The notes: a model not told the origin generated them from the sequence alone. Shown: positions 50,601 to 59,988, counted from the stretch's first letter. The stretch is DNA of 64,000 nucleotides from Bacillus sp. FJAT-47783 (GCF_022808615.1 NZ_JAKZKS010000002.1:62001-126000), one strand, 5' to 3'. Made by a program: numbers and translations.

Positions 50601-50749
50601 ATGAAAATAGAAAACAAGAAGGACTTACCGACCATCGCTCTAGGAATAGATGACAATGAAGAATTGCGACAAATGCTTCCAAAGAAGAAATTGCTCGTGG
50701 CGACTATACTGAAGTGACAACATTATCCTTTGACGAGGTGGATCCATCG
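50601..50749 (+). pseudogene. Small ORF broken by a frameshift
   Basis: ATG at 50601 after GAAGGTGAC starts a 38-residue frame (MKIENKKDLPTIALGIDDNE then RQMLPKKKLL). The -1/+2 frame from about 50672 continues SKEEIARGDYTEVTTLSFDE and ends VDPS-stop at 50749. Joined they give about 49 residues, a length and acidic C terminus typical of small antitoxin-like or regulatory proteins. I cannot name the family; no toxin gene is adjacent. Confidence 0.45.
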
Positions 50750-50814
50750 TAAGCGATATAAGAAAAGAGGAATCTACTGAAATAAAGCACAACCTGAAAA
50801 AAAGAAAAGATTTT

Positions 50815-50856
50815 AGAGCCTTACGTGTTCAATGAAGCACGTAAGGCTCTTTTTCT
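50815..50856 (+). terminator. Strong terminator before tcyP
   Basis: AGAGCCTTACGTG and CACGTAAGGCTCT pair perfectly around TTCAATGAAG, followed by TTTTCTT. Confidence 0.93.
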
Positions 50857-50910
50857 TCATATAATAATGGTTTATTCATACTATTTGAAAGAATGGATAA
50901 AGATAAAAAA

Positions 50911-50948
50911 TAATCATAGTTGACAGGTAGGAATAATTATATTATAGT
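50911..50948 (+). promoter_or_regulatory. tcyP promoter with possible CymR site
   Basis: TTGACA (50920) and TATAGT (50943) are 17 bases apart. The bases 50911-50937, starting TAATC and ending TNGGAAT-type (TAGGAAT), partly fit the CymR consensus I recall (TAAW...ATNGGAATT) and overlap the -35. CymR represses cystine uptake in B. subtilis, which fits the gene. Promoter solid, operator tentative. Confidence 0.65.
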
Positions 50949-50991
50949 AATCTACAATATTAATGGAGTAAAGAAAAGGGAGGGATTCCAA

Positions 50992-52374
50992 ATGGATACA
51001 ATATTGGTCTTAGTGAATATTGCTATTATGTTACTTATTGTTTTAGGATTATTTTATATGCAAAAAAAGCACGTTTCCTTCTCTAAACGTGTGTTTACAG
51101 CATTAGGAATCGGAATTATATTTGGTATTGTTTTACAGTTTGTTTATGGTTCAGCTTCAGAAACTGTTTCACAATCTGTTGAGTGGTTTAATATTATTGG
51201 CTCCGGGTATATAAAATTTCTGCAAATGATTGTCATGCCACTTGTCTTTATTTCGATTTTGTCTGCGTTTACGAAGCTTTCGATTACAAACGATTTAGGG
51301 AAAATTAGTTCAATGATCATTGGCATTTTAGTTGGTACAACAGCCATTGCAGCAGCGGTTGGCATTGCTACAACAGTCGGCTTCCAATTAGAAGCCGTTC
51401 AGATCGAACAAGGGGAAGCAGAATTATCTAGAGGGCAGCAGTTAGAAGAACGACTTGATGGCATAGAGAATATGTCATTGCCACAAAAAATTGTCGAGCT
51501 ACTACCTGGTAATCCATTTCTAGATTTTACGGGAGCTCGTCCAACTTCAACGATTGCCGTTGTTATTTTTGCCGTCATTTTAGGGATTGCTTATTTGGGG
51601 GTTAAACGGAAACAACCAGAGCAAGCCGATATGTTTGCTAAAATTGTCGAGGCGTTTCATGCCATCATCATGCGTGTTGTCACATTGATTTTACGCCTTA
51701 CACCATATGGAGTATTAGCCATTATGACGAAAACTGTTGCATTAACTGATTTAAACGCTATTGCTAAATTAGGGAAATTCGTCATTGCTTCTTATGTGGC
51801 TCTTACGATTATGTTTCTCATTCATTTACTCCTACTTACGATGGCAGGGTTAAACCCGATCACCTATGTGAAGAAAGTTTTACCGGTGTTAACATTTGCT
51901 TTTACATCTCGCTCAAGTGCAGGTGCTTTACCGCTTAATGTAAAAACGCAAACCGCTGAACTTGGTGTATCAGAAGGAATTGCAAATTTTTCTGGTTCAT
52001 TCGGATTGTCGATTGGCCAAAATGGCTGCGCGGGTATTTATCCAGCAATGCTAGCGGTGATGATAGCCCCAACAGTTGGAATCGATCCATTAACACCATC
52101 GTTTATTGCAACGGTTATCGCTGTTGTTGCTGTTAGCTCATTTGGAGTAGCCGGTGTTGGTGGTGGCGCTACCTTTGCTGCTATTCTCGTCTTATCTGCT
52201 TTAAACTTACCTGTTGGTTTAGCAGGGTTACTCATTTCTGTTGAGCCGCTCATTGATATGGGGCGCACAGCTGTTAATGTAAGTGGTGCGATGACCGCAG
52301 GGGTATTAACAAGTAAGGCGACAGGACAAATGGATCAACAAGTTTACAATGAAACTCAACATGTGGAGGCTTAA
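50992..52374 (+). CDS. tcyP: L-cystine symporter, TcyP-like
   Basis: A 460-residue DAACS-family sodium or proton symporter. Eight or more helices are visible, with FLQMIVMPLVFISILSAFTKL near residue 80, the serine-rich loop FTSRSSAGALPLNVK (hairpin HP1, about 302) and the NGCAGIYPAMLAVM region replacing the NMDG motif of glutamate carriers. TcyP of B. subtilis (YhcL) is the high-affinity cystine importer and shares these features. ATG at 50992 follows AAAGGGAGGG. Confidence 0.88.
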   Translation: MDTILVLVNIAIMLLIVLGLFYMQKKHVSFSKRVFTALGIGIIFGIVLQFVYGSASETVSQSVEWFNIIGSGYIKFLQMIVMPLVFISILSAFTKLSITNDLGKISSMIIGILVGTTAIAAAVGIATTVGFQLEAVQIEQGEAELSRGQQLEERLDGIENMSLPQKIVELLPGNPFLDFTGARPTSTIAVVIFAVILGIAYLGVKRKQPEQADMFAKIVEAFHAIIMRVVTLILRLTPYGVLAIMTKTVALTDLNAIAKLGKFVIASYVALTIMFLIHLLLLTMAGLNPITYVKKVLPVLTFAFTSRSSAGALPLNVKTQTAELGVSEGIANFSGSFGLSIGQNGCAGIYPAMLAVMIAPTVGIDPLTPSFIATVIAVVAVSSFGVAGVGGGATFAAILVLSALNLPVGLAGLLISVEPLIDMGRTAVNVSGAMTAGVLTSKATGQMDQQVYNETQHVEA

Positions 52375-52408
52375 TTTAATTTCTAAAAAATGACGTTAAA
52401 TACGATAA

Positions 52409-52627
52409 AGTGAAACTTCATTCAGTGGGGGTTTTTTTCATCCCCCACTGAATGTTAGTCCCTACGGGATGACCTAAAGGCCCTTGTGACCCACAGGATG
52501 TGGGTTACACAGACGTTGCCACAGGACGTGGCGCTCTTAGTCTGTGTTCATTTTTTCGGACCTTGTCCCTCACCTATCTTCTTTGCTTTCCTACAGAATC
52601 TTGAGGTGGGGCCCGTTAAGAGTGGGA
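52409..52627 (-). ncRNA. Structured repeat, Bacillaceae-1 RNA motif-like (copy B)
   Basis: The reverse complement matches copy A (18431-18670) almost base for base across the CATTCAGTGGGGG hairpin, the two RUCCU-loop hairpins and the AAGGTC/GGCCTT closing stem. It lacks the ACGGGCAGT/ACTGCCCGT arm of copy A, so that stem is shorter. It ends in the same TCCCACTCTTAACGGG block that in copy A codes the end of yvcK. No protein gene overlaps it. Confidence 0.7.
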
Positions 52628-52637
52628 TAAATTGTAG

Positions 52638-52666
52638 AAGAGGAGCTTAAAGTTGGCTCCTCTTTC
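52638..52666 (+). terminator. Hairpin after copy B
   Basis: AGAGGAGC and GCTCCTCT pair around TTAAAGTTG, followed by TTTC. The following 230 bases to the carboxypeptidase gene are AT-rich and show no feature I can support. Confidence 0.55.
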
Positions 52667-52897
52667 ATTTTTATGTCCGGTAATTTACATTCTCTAAAAT
52701 GTTATGGCTATCTAAAACTAATAAAAAATATATCCATTCCGATCAGAAAAATACCGTTGAACGCGAATACATTTATTGATATTAAATAATGAAGTATTTT
52801 TCCGATAAAAAATATAGGACAAATCTATATACTAGCTCAGAAGTTTGAAAAAGAACCGTTTTTTTAAACTATATACAACACGAAAAGGTGAAAGTAA

Positions 52898-54055
52898 ATG
52901 AAACATTTTTTCTATAAATGTATTTGTGTTTTATTCATTATTCAATTATTTTTCCCGTTAGGACAGGCCAAGGCAAACAATGAGGAATTGAACATCCAAA
53001 GCGAGGCTGCCATTGTTATTGATGCCAAAAGCGGTGATATTCTTTATGAGAAACAGGCTGAAGAAAATATGTATCCCGCCAGTATTACGAAAATAGCAAC
53101 GGCCATCTTTGCGATTGAAAATGGCAACTTGGACGATCTCGTGACAGTAAGTGAGCGTGCACGTCAGGCGGATGGTACACGAGTCTATTTAGAAGAAGGG
53201 GAGGTTGTACCATTAAAAAAACTCGTTCAAGGAATGGTCATTAATTCTGGAAATGATGCAGCGATAGCGATTGCAGAACATTTAAGTGGAAGTGTTGAAC
53301 AGTTTTCTGCAGAAATAAACGACTATTTACAAGAAAACATCGGCATTCGACATACTCACTTTGTAAATCCAAGTGGACTATTCCACAAAGAGCATCAAAC
53401 TACAGCATATGACATGGCGAAGATTACCCAATATGCAATGGAGAATGAAACGTTTCGTGAAATATTTGCAACGAAGGAACTCCCGTGGGACGGAGAAACG
53501 TGGGATACGACCATTGTGAATCATCATAAATTATTAATTGATTCTTCTTTTCCTGAGGTGACGGGTGGTAAAACAGGATATGTTGACGAATCAGGAAACA
53601 CATTAGTTACAACGGCAGAAAATGATTCCATAAGCGTCATTATCGTGACATTAAAAGCATCAAATAGCCAAATAGCATACAACGATACGATTCAATTAAT
53701 GAATTATAGTTTGGCCAATTTCGAAACAGCCAATATTCAGCGTGGTACGTCTTATGTAGATGATGTAAAACAGCAGTATACATTATCTGATAACGTATAT
53801 TTTACGAAAAGAAATGGTGAACAATTAATTGAAACAGTGAAGGCGAACGGTGAATTATGGATTGTCGGAGAAGGAGATCGCCTTATCAAAAAATTGACAT
53901 TAAACCCAGTAAAACAAGACAAAGTGATGGAGAAGGAAACGCAAAAACTTAATATGAACGGACTATCTGATCATTATTCAAATATACTTATCGTTTCCTT
54001 ACTTGCTGCGTTCATGGTAACAGGCTTTTTCTTTTTAGAAGTGAGAAAATTATAA
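52898..54055 (+). CDS. D-alanyl-D-alanine carboxypeptidase (S11)
   Basis: Low-molecular-weight penicillin-binding protein that trims the terminal D-Ala of peptidoglycan stems. Signal peptide at 1-26, catalytic Ser-Lys in PASITKIATA (about 57), SGNDAAIAIAEH (about 112), and GGKTGYVDESGN (about 220). A C-terminal helix (NILIVSLLAAFMVTGFFFL) anchors it. It has 385 residues, between DacA and DacF types, so I leave the symbol blank. ATG at 52898 follows AAAAGGTGAAAG. Confidence 0.92.
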   Translation: MKHFFYKCICVLFIIQLFFPLGQAKANNEELNIQSEAAIVIDAKSGDILYEKQAEENMYPASITKIATAIFAIENGNLDDLVTVSERARQADGTRVYLEEGEVVPLKKLVQGMVINSGNDAAIAIAEHLSGSVEQFSAEINDYLQENIGIRHTHFVNPSGLFHKEHQTTAYDMAKITQYAMENETFREIFATKELPWDGETWDTTIVNHHKLLIDSSFPEVTGGKTGYVDESGNTLVTTAENDSISVIIVTLKASNSQIAYNDTIQLMNYSLANFETANIQRGTSYVDDVKQQYTLSDNVYFTKRNGEQLIETVKANGELWIVGEGDRLIKKLTLNPVKQDKVMEKETQKLNMNGLSDHYSNILIVSLLAAFMVTGFFFLEVRKL

Positions 54056-54124
54056 TGTGCTTCTTTGAAATAAAAAATATTTGAAAATTAGTATATTATA
54101 GATAAAATAATAGTAAAGACTATA

Positions 54125-54262
54125 TTTTTTCGCTGAATCCCTTTTAGGGGAGCGGGGGAACCAAAGAGAATGCATTTTGAAGCATTTGGGGTGAATCGTT
54201 TGTAGGATACTCTTCAATCCGAACCCGACAGCTAACCTCGTAAGCATTGGAGAGAAGTTTGA
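54125..54262 (+). ncRNA. c-di-AMP (ydaO/yuaA) riboswitch aptamer
   Basis: The hallmark blocks of the ydaO class are present in order: CGCTGAATCCC, AGGGGAGCGGGGGAACCAA, TTGGGGTGAATCG, then CCGAACCCGACAGCTAACC and TCGTAAGC. A terminator follows 10 bases on and the symporter gene 113 bases on. Known members bind cyclic di-AMP and turn expression off, controlling potassium and osmolyte transport. Confidence 0.93.
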
Positions 54263-54268
54263 GTGTGA

Positions 54269-54298
54269 AAAACCACGAGTTCTCTCGTGGTTTTTTTT
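54269..54298 (+). terminator. Riboswitch expression-platform terminator
   Basis: AAACCACGAG and CTCGTGGTTT pair around TTCT, followed by TTTTTT. It lies between aptamer and gene, so ligand binding would favour termination. Confidence 0.92.
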
Positions 54299-54375
54299 AT
54301 GGAAATAAGCATATTTGTAATTTCTTACACACCCAATTAATGAATCTAGTAAATATACATCTAGGGAGGTCATAT

Positions 54376-55620
54376 ATGAAACTGTCAGCAAAAATTATTA
54401 TTGGGCTCGTAGCTGGTTTACTTGTAGGGCTTGTGCTAAATGCTACATCTCCGAAATTATTTAACGTCTTTGATACATTTATTTTCACTCCAATCGGTCA
54501 AATCTTCTTAAATTTAATTAAAATGCTTGTTGTTCCAATCGTCTTTTTTTCAATTACATTAGGTGTAGCTGGTTTAGGAGATCCAAAGAAGCTTGGGAGA
54601 ATTGGTGTTAAAACGATCGTTTTTTTCCTCATTACGACAGGGATTGCGATTACGATTGGCATTTCATTAGCTTCTGTTATTCAACCAGGGAATATTGGAA
54701 CGTTCGATACAACAACAGCAGAGTATGAAGCGAAAGAGGCGCCGTCTATTAGCGAAACGTTATTAAACATTATTCCGACAAACCCAATTCAAGCAATGGC
54801 GGAAGGAAATATGTTACAAATTATTACGTTCTCTATTTTTGTAGGGTTTGGAATTTCCATGCTTGGGAAAAAAACATCAAGCTTACTAAGAATTGTGGAA
54901 CAAGGGAATGAATTAATGATGTACCTTGTAACCATTGTGATGAAGCTTGCTCCTTATGGTGCGTTTGGACTTATTGCAACAGCTGTTGGCAGTCAAGGAT
55001 GGGATGCTGTAAAAGCGATGGGGCTTTACATGTTGGTCGTTGTACTGGCCTTATTCATTCATGCTTCCGTAACTTACGGTTCAGCGGTTTATTTTATTGG
55101 GAAAATGAGCCCAGTTTTCTTCTTTAAAAACTTTTTCCCGGCTATGAGTGTGGCCTTCAGTACATCAACGAGTAGTGGAACGTTACCGGTATCGATGGAA
55201 ATAGCCCAGAAACGGTTAAAAGTTCCTGAGCCGATTAGCAGCTTTGTACAACCGCTTGGAGCAACGATTAATATGGATGGAACAGCTATTATGCAAGGGG
55301 TTGCAACCATTTTTATCGCACAAGTATTCAATGAGCAGTTAACTTTCGAACAATTGCTAATGGTTGTCATTACGGCAGTTCTTGCAAGTATTGGGACAGC
55401 TGGAGTACCTGGCGTTGGCCTTATCATGCTCGCGATGGTATTAAACACTGTTGGATTGCCTGTTGAAGGAATTGCGCTCATTCTTGGAGTGGATCGTCTA
55501 CTTGATATGACACGAACAGCGATTAATATTGCTGGGGATGCCGCTTGTGCCGTTTGTATCACACAATCAGAGAAAAAATATGGATCACCCACTGATTCTG
55601 CGATATCAGAAGCTGTATAA
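54376..55620 (+). CDS. Dicarboxylate/amino acid:cation symporter (GltT/GltP-like)
   Basis: A 414-residue DAACS-family carrier. Eight helices plus two hairpins; HP1 loop STSTSSGTLPVSME near residue 265 and the NMDGTAIMQG motif near 300 are the substrate and cation site of glutamate, aspartate and dicarboxylate symporters, with DRLLDMTRTAINIAGD near 375. The Arg in MTRT is typical of acidic amino acid carriers. ATG at 54376 follows AGGGAGG. It is under the c-di-AMP riboswitch, linking acidic amino acid uptake to c-di-AMP and hence potassium balance. Confidence 0.92.
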   Translation: MKLSAKIIIGLVAGLLVGLVLNATSPKLFNVFDTFIFTPIGQIFLNLIKMLVVPIVFFSITLGVAGLGDPKKLGRIGVKTIVFFLITTGIAITIGISLASVIQPGNIGTFDTTTAEYEAKEAPSISETLLNIIPTNPIQAMAEGNMLQIITFSIFVGFGISMLGKKTSSLLRIVEQGNELMMYLVTIVMKLAPYGAFGLIATAVGSQGWDAVKAMGLYMLVVVLALFIHASVTYGSAVYFIGKMSPVFFFKNFFPAMSVAFSTSTSSGTLPVSMEIAQKRLKVPEPISSFVQPLGATINMDGTAIMQGVATIFIAQVFNEQLTFEQLLMVVITAVLASIGTAGVPGVGLIMLAMVLNTVGLPVEGIALILGVDRLLDMTRTAINIAGDAACAVCITQSEKKYGSPTDSAISEAV

Positions 55621-55622
55621 GA

Positions 55623-55652
55623 GAAAGCAGTTCTTCGGAGCTGCTTTTTCTT
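55623..55652 (+). terminator. Symporter terminator
   Basis: AAAGCAG and CTGCTTT arms around TTCTTCGGAG, followed by TTCTTT. Confidence 0.8.
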
Positions 55653-55808
55653 TATAGAGAAAAAATGTTCATCATCTTGTCATAAAAACGAAGTAGTAGG
55701 TTGTTGTTTAAGATTCATTTTCAAGTTATCTTAGTAAAGACATTGATCTGTTTAATAAAGCTCTGAAATGGATAAAGTGGAGATAATAAAAAATGAAAGG
55801 TGATTAAC

Positions 55809-56564
55809 GTGAAGAAATATCTCTTTATATTTTTATTAGCAACAGCATTAACAGCATGCAATCAAGATAATCCCCCAGCTGAACAATCAGAAGCAATCCA
55901 TATGCTAGAAGTAGACCTTCAAGTTCCAGCAAATGGTGAAGTAGATAAAGAAATTAAACTGCAAGCAGAAGTGACTTTTGGAGATGAAAAAGTAGAAGAT
56001 GCCAATGAAGTTATGTTTGAAATTTGGAAGGACGGGAAAAAAGATTCAAGTGAAATGATTGAAGCGAAGCATTCTTCAAATGGCATTTATGAAATTACTT
56101 ATCGCTTCAAAGAGGATGGTGTCTATTTCATCCAGTCCCATGTTACAGCAAAAGATCAGCACAATATGCCTAAAAAACAAATTGTCATTGGGGATCCGGA
56201 AAAAGAGGAAGTTACTGAACAGCATGAACATGATGATCACGCTGTAGAAGAAAGTCATTCCAACCATCATGAAATAGTCGATATGGAATTTGCGCCAACT
56301 GATTCTGTTAAAATGAATGAGGAAACAACGTTGACGACAACGGTTACAAAAGATGATCAACCGATTACTGAAGCGGATGTCCGCTTTGAAATTTGGTATT
56401 CTGACTCTCATCAACACGATTGGGTCGATGTGAAAGAACAAAGTGAAGGTACGTATGAAGGGAAATATACGTTCAAAGAAAAAGGAACGTATCACGTAAA
56501 AATTCATGTTTCTAACGACGAAGGATTACACGAGCATACGGAGAAAACAGTAAACGTCCAGTAG
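55809..56564 (+). CDS. Lipoprotein with two YtkA/FixH-like domains
   Basis: A 251-residue lipoprotein: lipobox LTACNQ (Cys about 17), then two similar beta-sandwich modules of the YtkA-like type (about 30-125 and 155-250), each with a DAxVxFEIW strand (ANEVMFEIW and ADVRFEIWY) and a closing YxFKExGxY motif (YRFKEDGVYF and YTFKEKGTYH). A His-rich linker (EQHEHDDHAVEESHSNHHE) joins them and could bind metal. Start GTG 55809 after AAAGGTGA; GTG 55800 is an alternative. The nearby copper genes make copper binding plausible, but that is inference. Confidence 0.85.
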   Translation: MKKYLFIFLLATALTACNQDNPPAEQSEAIHMLEVDLQVPANGEVDKEIKLQAEVTFGDEKVEDANEVMFEIWKDGKKDSSEMIEAKHSSNGIYEITYRFKEDGVYFIQSHVTAKDQHNMPKKQIVIGDPEKEEVTEQHEHDDHAVEESHSNHHEIVDMEFAPTDSVKMNEETTLTTTVTKDDQPITEADVRFEIWYSDSHQHDWVDVKEQSEGTYEGKYTFKEKGTYHVKIHVSNDEGLHEHTEKTVNVQ

Positions 56565-56577
56565 AATCAATTTGAAA

Positions 56578-56616
56578 AGAGGTTAGAGCCATTTTCGGTT
56601 CTATCCTCTTTTTCTG
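56578..56616 (+). terminator. Terminator after the YtkA-like gene
   Basis: AGAGGTTAGAGCC pairs with GGTTCTATCCTCT (small mismatches), followed by TTTTTC. Confidence 0.85.
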
Positions 56617-56659
56617 TATAAAGTATTGAATTCATGAAATAGTAAAATAAGAGAAAGTG

Positions 56660-56692
56660 TTTGTTGATATACATAACGGGGGTATGGTAATA
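56660..56692 (+). promoter_or_regulatory. csoR promoter with CsoR operator
   Basis: TTGTTG and TATGGT about 16 bases apart enclose AACGGGGGTATGGTA, which resembles the CsoR operator core of the B. subtilis copZA promoter (TACCC...GGGGGTA). Copper binding to CsoR would release it. Confidence 0.75.
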
Positions 56693-56713
56693 TGTGTTCG
56701 AGGGGGAGGTTAG

Positions 56714-57040
56714 ATGGAAAAAAATCATAACAACGACCTTGTTCAACAAGAATTATCACATAGAAAAAGTCACCATTCAAATACATTTAAGAAAGACCTT
56801 GTTGTTAGGCTAAATCGAATTGAAGGACAAATTCGTGGAGTAAAAGGCCTTATTGAAAAGGATACGTATTGCGATGATGTGCTTACGCAAATTTCCGCTA
56901 TTCAGTCTGCCCTAAATTCTGTTAGCAGATTGTTATTAGAAGGACATATGAAAAGCTGTGTCATGGAACGGATTCAAGAAGGAGATACAGAAGTCATTGA
57001 CGAAGTATTAACAACCATTAAAAGAATGATGAAAAAATAA
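56714..57040 (+). CDS. csoR: Copper-sensing transcriptional repressor CsoR
   Basis: All-helical DUF156 repressor of 108 residues. Copper ligands follow the C-H-C pattern: Cys in DTYCDDVL (about 56), His and Cys in LEGHMKSCV (about 81 and 85). The N terminus carries a His-rich extension (SHRKSHHSN). LVVRLNRIEGQIRGVKGLIE is the conserved first helix. Adjacent copZ and copA identify it as CsoR and not RcnR or CstR. Confidence 0.95.
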   Translation: MEKNHNNDLVQQELSHRKSHHSNTFKKDLVVRLNRIEGQIRGVKGLIEKDTYCDDVLTQISAIQSALNSVSRLLLEGHMKSCVMERIQEGDTEVIDEVLTTIKRMMKK

Positions 57041-57057
57041 TCGAGGAGGATTTTACG

Positions 57058-57264
57058 ATGAGAATAGAAACGTTAACAGTAAAAGGAATGTCTTGTAATC
57101 ATTGTGTAAACGCAGTGGAAACAAGTGTTGGATCACTTATAGGTGTTCAGTCTGTCAAGGTACAACTTGCAGATGAAAAAGTGAAAGTTGAATTTGATGA
57201 AACAAAAGTATCAGCTGATAAGATTAAAGACACCATTGAAGATCAAGGGTATGATGTTGTCTAA
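57058..57264 (+). CDS. copZ: Copper chaperone CopZ
   Basis: A 68-residue HMA-domain protein with the Cu(I) site GMSCNHCV (residues 11-18: CxxC) and the betaalphabeta fold pattern of CopZ. It carries copper to CopA. It starts 17 bases after csoR with a TCGAGGAGG site. Confidence 0.96.
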   Translation: MRIETLTVKGMSCNHCVNAVETSVGSLIGVQSVKVQLADEKVKVEFDETKVSADKIKDTIEDQGYDVV

Positions 57265-57307
57265 AAAGAGAGGAAGCGTGTAAAGAAGCACGCTCTCTTT
57301 TAGGCAC

Positions 57308-57332
57308 TTTATATACCCTGGTATGGTATGAG
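57308..57332 (+). promoter_or_regulatory. Possible second CsoR site before copA
   Basis: TATACCCTGGTATGGTATG resembles the CsoR operator at 56676 (shared GGTATGGTA). It could give copA separate copper control. Confidence 0.55.
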
Positions 57333-57346
57333 AGGAGGGTTCGTTC

Positions 57347-59755
57347 GTGAATGAGAAGGAAACAAACTTCCATATAACGGGAATGACGTGTGCCGCTTGT
57401 TCGAATAGAATCGAAAGAAGTTTGAATAAAACCGCAGGGGTAAAGGAAGCGACCGTAAATTTAGCATTGGAGAAGGCGAAAGTTACGTTTGATTCGGAAG
57501 AAATAAACCGTGCTGAATTAAAAGATAAAATACAAAATCTAGGATATGATGTCGCAACTGAACAAGTAGAGCTAAACATAACAGGAATGACGTGTGCCGC
57601 CTGCTCGAATCGGATTGAAAAAGTTTTGAATAAATTAGAAGGTGTTGAAAAAGCTGTTGTTAACCTTGCGCTGGAAAAGGCGCAAGTACAATATGAAAAA
57701 GGGGTTTTAACACCGAAAGATATCATTGAGAGAATTAAAAAACTCGGATATGGAGCTTCATTAAAAGAAAACGAAGATAGTAAAAATGCTCGAGAAAAAG
57801 AAATTAATCGGCAACGAACGAAGTTTTTCTTTTCCCTAATGCTTTCTTTCCCGCTCGTTTGGGCAATGGTTGGACATTTTTCGTTTACACAAGCGATTTA
57901 CGTACCACCGTTATTTATGAATCCGTGGTTTCAGTTTTTATTGGCAACACCTGTACAATTTTTCATTGGCTGGCAGTTTTATATGGGGGCCTATAAAAAT
58001 TTAAAAAACAAAAGTGCGAATATGGATGTGCTCGTTGCACTTGGCACGTCTGCTGCCTACTTTTATAGTTTGTATTTAACGATTCAATCAATCGGTCAAG
58101 ATATAATGATGCCAGAACTATATTTTGAAACGAGCTCCGTTTTAATAACGCTTATTTTGTTAGGGAAATTGTTTGAAGCAAGGGCAAAAGGACGCTCATC
58201 CGATGCGATTAAAAAATTATTGAGCTTACAAGCAAAAACGGCCACGGTTATTCGGAATGGTACTGAACAAGAAATTCCAATTGAAGACGTTATACAAGGT
58301 GATCGGATTCTCATTCGGCCGGGTGAAAAAATTCCTGTAGACGGTGAAATTGTAAAGGGACAATCAGCCATTGATGAATCGATGTTGACTGGCGAAAGTG
58401 TCCCTGTAGATAAAGAGATAGGTGATCAGGTATTTGGGGCGACCATTAATAAACATGGTACATTGACGATTAAAGCAACGAATGTTGGAAAAAATAGTGC
58501 ACTCCAACAAATTATTAAAGTGGTGGAAGAAGCACAAGGGTCTAAGGCGCCAATCCAACGATTAGCTGATAAAGTTTCAAGCATTTTTGTTCCGATTGTT
58601 GTGGCGATCGCTCTTGTCACATTTATTATTTGGTATTTAGTTGTCGATCCAGGAAACTTTTCGCAAGCTCTAGAGCATATGATTGCCGTATTAGTCATTG
58701 CCTGCCCATGTGCGTTAGGATTAGCGACACCTACATCGATTATGGCAGGTTCAGGTCGTGCAGCCGAAGCAGGGGTTTTATTTAAAGGTGGAGAATATTT
58801 GGAATCCACTCACCGCATTGACACGGTACTCCTTGATAAAACGGGAACAATTACTAAAGGGGAACCACAATTAACTAATACCATTATTTTTAATGGGAAA
58901 GAAAAAGAGCTCTTACCATTGATTGCATCAGCTGAAAATCGTTCTGAACATCCGCTTGCAGAAGCGATTGTCAAAGGAATTGAACAACATGACAACCTTG
59001 TTGAACCTACTGAATTTGCAGCAATTCCGGGACATGGAATTAAAGCAATCGTTAATGATCAGAAGATTGTACTCGGTACAAGGAAGTTATTGAAAGATGA
59101 GCAAATTAAGATCAGTAATGAAGTGCTTACAAAAATGGAAGCATTAGAAAAAGAAGGGAAAACGGTAATGCTAGCCGCTGTAGAGAATGAGTGTGTTGGC
59201 ATGCTAGCCGTTCGTGATAATGTGAAAGATACATCTAAACAAGCGATCGAGCGATTAAAAGCATTAAACATAGATGTTTATATGATTACGGGAGACAATG
59301 AACGGACCGCTAACGCCATTGCAAAAGACGTCGGAATTGATCATGTCATTAGTGAAGTGCTCCCAGAGCATAAAGCTTTAGAAGTGAAAAAGTTACAACA
59401 ACAAGGAAAAACCGTTGCAATGGTCGGGGATGGGATTAACGATGCACCTGCATTAGCGACCGCCCATATTGGCATGGCGATTGGAACTGGAACAGACATT
59501 GCCATTGAAGCGTCCGATGTGACGTTAATGAGAGGCGATTTAACGAGCATTGTTGACGCCATTTATATGAGCAGGATGACAATGCGAAATATTAAGCAAA
59601 ATTTATTTTGGGCTTTTGCCTATAATACGCTCGGTATTCCAATTGCAGCTCTCGGCCTATTAGCCCCATGGGTAGCAGGAGCGGCCATGGCATTTAGCTC
59701 TGTTTCGGTCGTATTAAATGCATTAAGATTACAAAAAATGAAAGTACATTCTTAA
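57347..59755 (+). CDS. copA: Copper-exporting P1B-type ATPase CopA
   Basis: An 802-residue Cu(I) exporter. Two N-terminal HMA domains with [12 protein letters not shown] (about residues 12 and 80), eight membrane helices, the actuator TGES ([12 protein letters not shown]), the membrane CPC copper motif ([15 protein letters not shown]), the phosphorylation site [13 protein letters not shown] of P1B pumps (SEHPLAEAI) and the hinge [13 protein letters not shown] at 57347 follows GAGAGGAGGG. It completes the csoR-copZ-copA set. Confidence 0.97.
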   Translation: MNEKETNFHITGMTCAACSNRIERSLNKTAGVKEATVNLALEKAKVTFDSEEINRAELKDKIQNLGYDVATEQVELNITGMTCAACSNRIEKVLNKLEGVEKAVVNLALEKAQVQYEKGVLTPKDIIERIKKLGYGASLKENEDSKNAREKEINRQRTKFFFSLMLSFPLVWAMVGHFSFTQAIYVPPLFMNPWFQFLLATPVQFFIGWQFYMGAYKNLKNKSANMDVLVALGTSAAYFYSLYLTIQSIGQDIMMPELYFETSSVLITLILLGKLFEARAKGRSSDAIKKLLSLQAKTATVIRNGTEQEIPIEDVIQGDRILIRPGEKIPVDGEIVKGQSAIDESMLTGESVPVDKEIGDQVFGATINKHGTLTIKATNVGKNSALQQIIKVVEEAQGSKAPIQRLADKVSSIFVPIVVAIALVTFIIWYLVVDPGNFSQALEHMIAVLVIACPCALGLATPTSIMAGSGRAAEAGVLFKGGEYLESTHRIDTVLLDKTGTITKGEPQLTNTIIFNGKEKELLPLIASAENRSEHPLAEAIVKGIEQHDNLVEPTEFAAIPGHGIKAIVNDQKIVLGTRKLLKDEQIKISNEVLTKMEALEKEGKTVMLAAVENECVGMLAVRDNVKDTSKQAIERLKALNIDVYMITGDNERTANAIAKDVGIDHVISEVLPEHKALEVKKLQQQGKTVAMVGDGINDAPALATAHIGMAIGTGTDIAIEASDVTLMRGDLTSIVDAIYMSRMTMRNIKQNLFWAFAYNTLGIPIAALGLLAPWVAGAAMAFSSVSVVLNALRLQKMKVHS

Positions 59756-59763
59756 TGATTGTA

Positions 59764-59797
59764 GGATCATCTCGTGATTAGAGGTGATCTTTTTTAT
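59764..59797 (+). terminator. copA terminator
   Basis: GATCATCTC and GAGGTGATC pair around GTGATTA, followed by TTTTTTA. Confidence 0.9.
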
Positions 59798-59815
59798 GTA
59801 TAAAAGCTTCTTTTT

Positions 59816-59925
59816 AATCGGGTTGCGTAATATTTTTATGAACTTGTGTAATATTTTCAAGACTTGCGGATATTTTCAAAACTTGCGAGAATTTGAACCA
59901 AATTTGCGGATTTGTTCTTTTTCTT
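59816..59925. repeat. Degenerate ~20-bp repeats, inverse of the 5.6-kb tract
   Basis: On the minus strand the units read ATTCTCGCAAGTTTTGAAAA, ATCCGCAAGTCTTGAAAAT and similar, almost the same as the units at 5599-5731. At least five units are visible (ACTTGCGGAT, ACTTGCGAGA, TTTGCGGATT on the plus strand). Confidence 0.75.
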
Positions 59926-59950
59926 CACTTCGTTTCCTTTTCCGTAAACA

Positions 59951-59988
59951 TAAAACCTGCCTACAATGAGCTTGTAGGCAGGTTTATC
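59951..59988 (-). terminator. Terminator of the siderophore-binding protein gene
   Basis: AAACCTGCCTACA and TGTAGGCAGGTTT pair around a 7-base loop with TTTTAT on the minus strand. Confidence 0.88.

Noticed and set aside
50555-50991. S-box or cysteine-type riboswitch before the cystine symporter
   Set aside because: The region holds a terminator for upstream transcription and a promoter only 40 bases before the gene, leaving no room for an aptamer.
57347-59755. Silver or zinc P-type ATPase instead of copper
   Set aside because: The CPC motif, the paired CAAC domains and the csoR-copZ neighbours all point to Cu(I) export.
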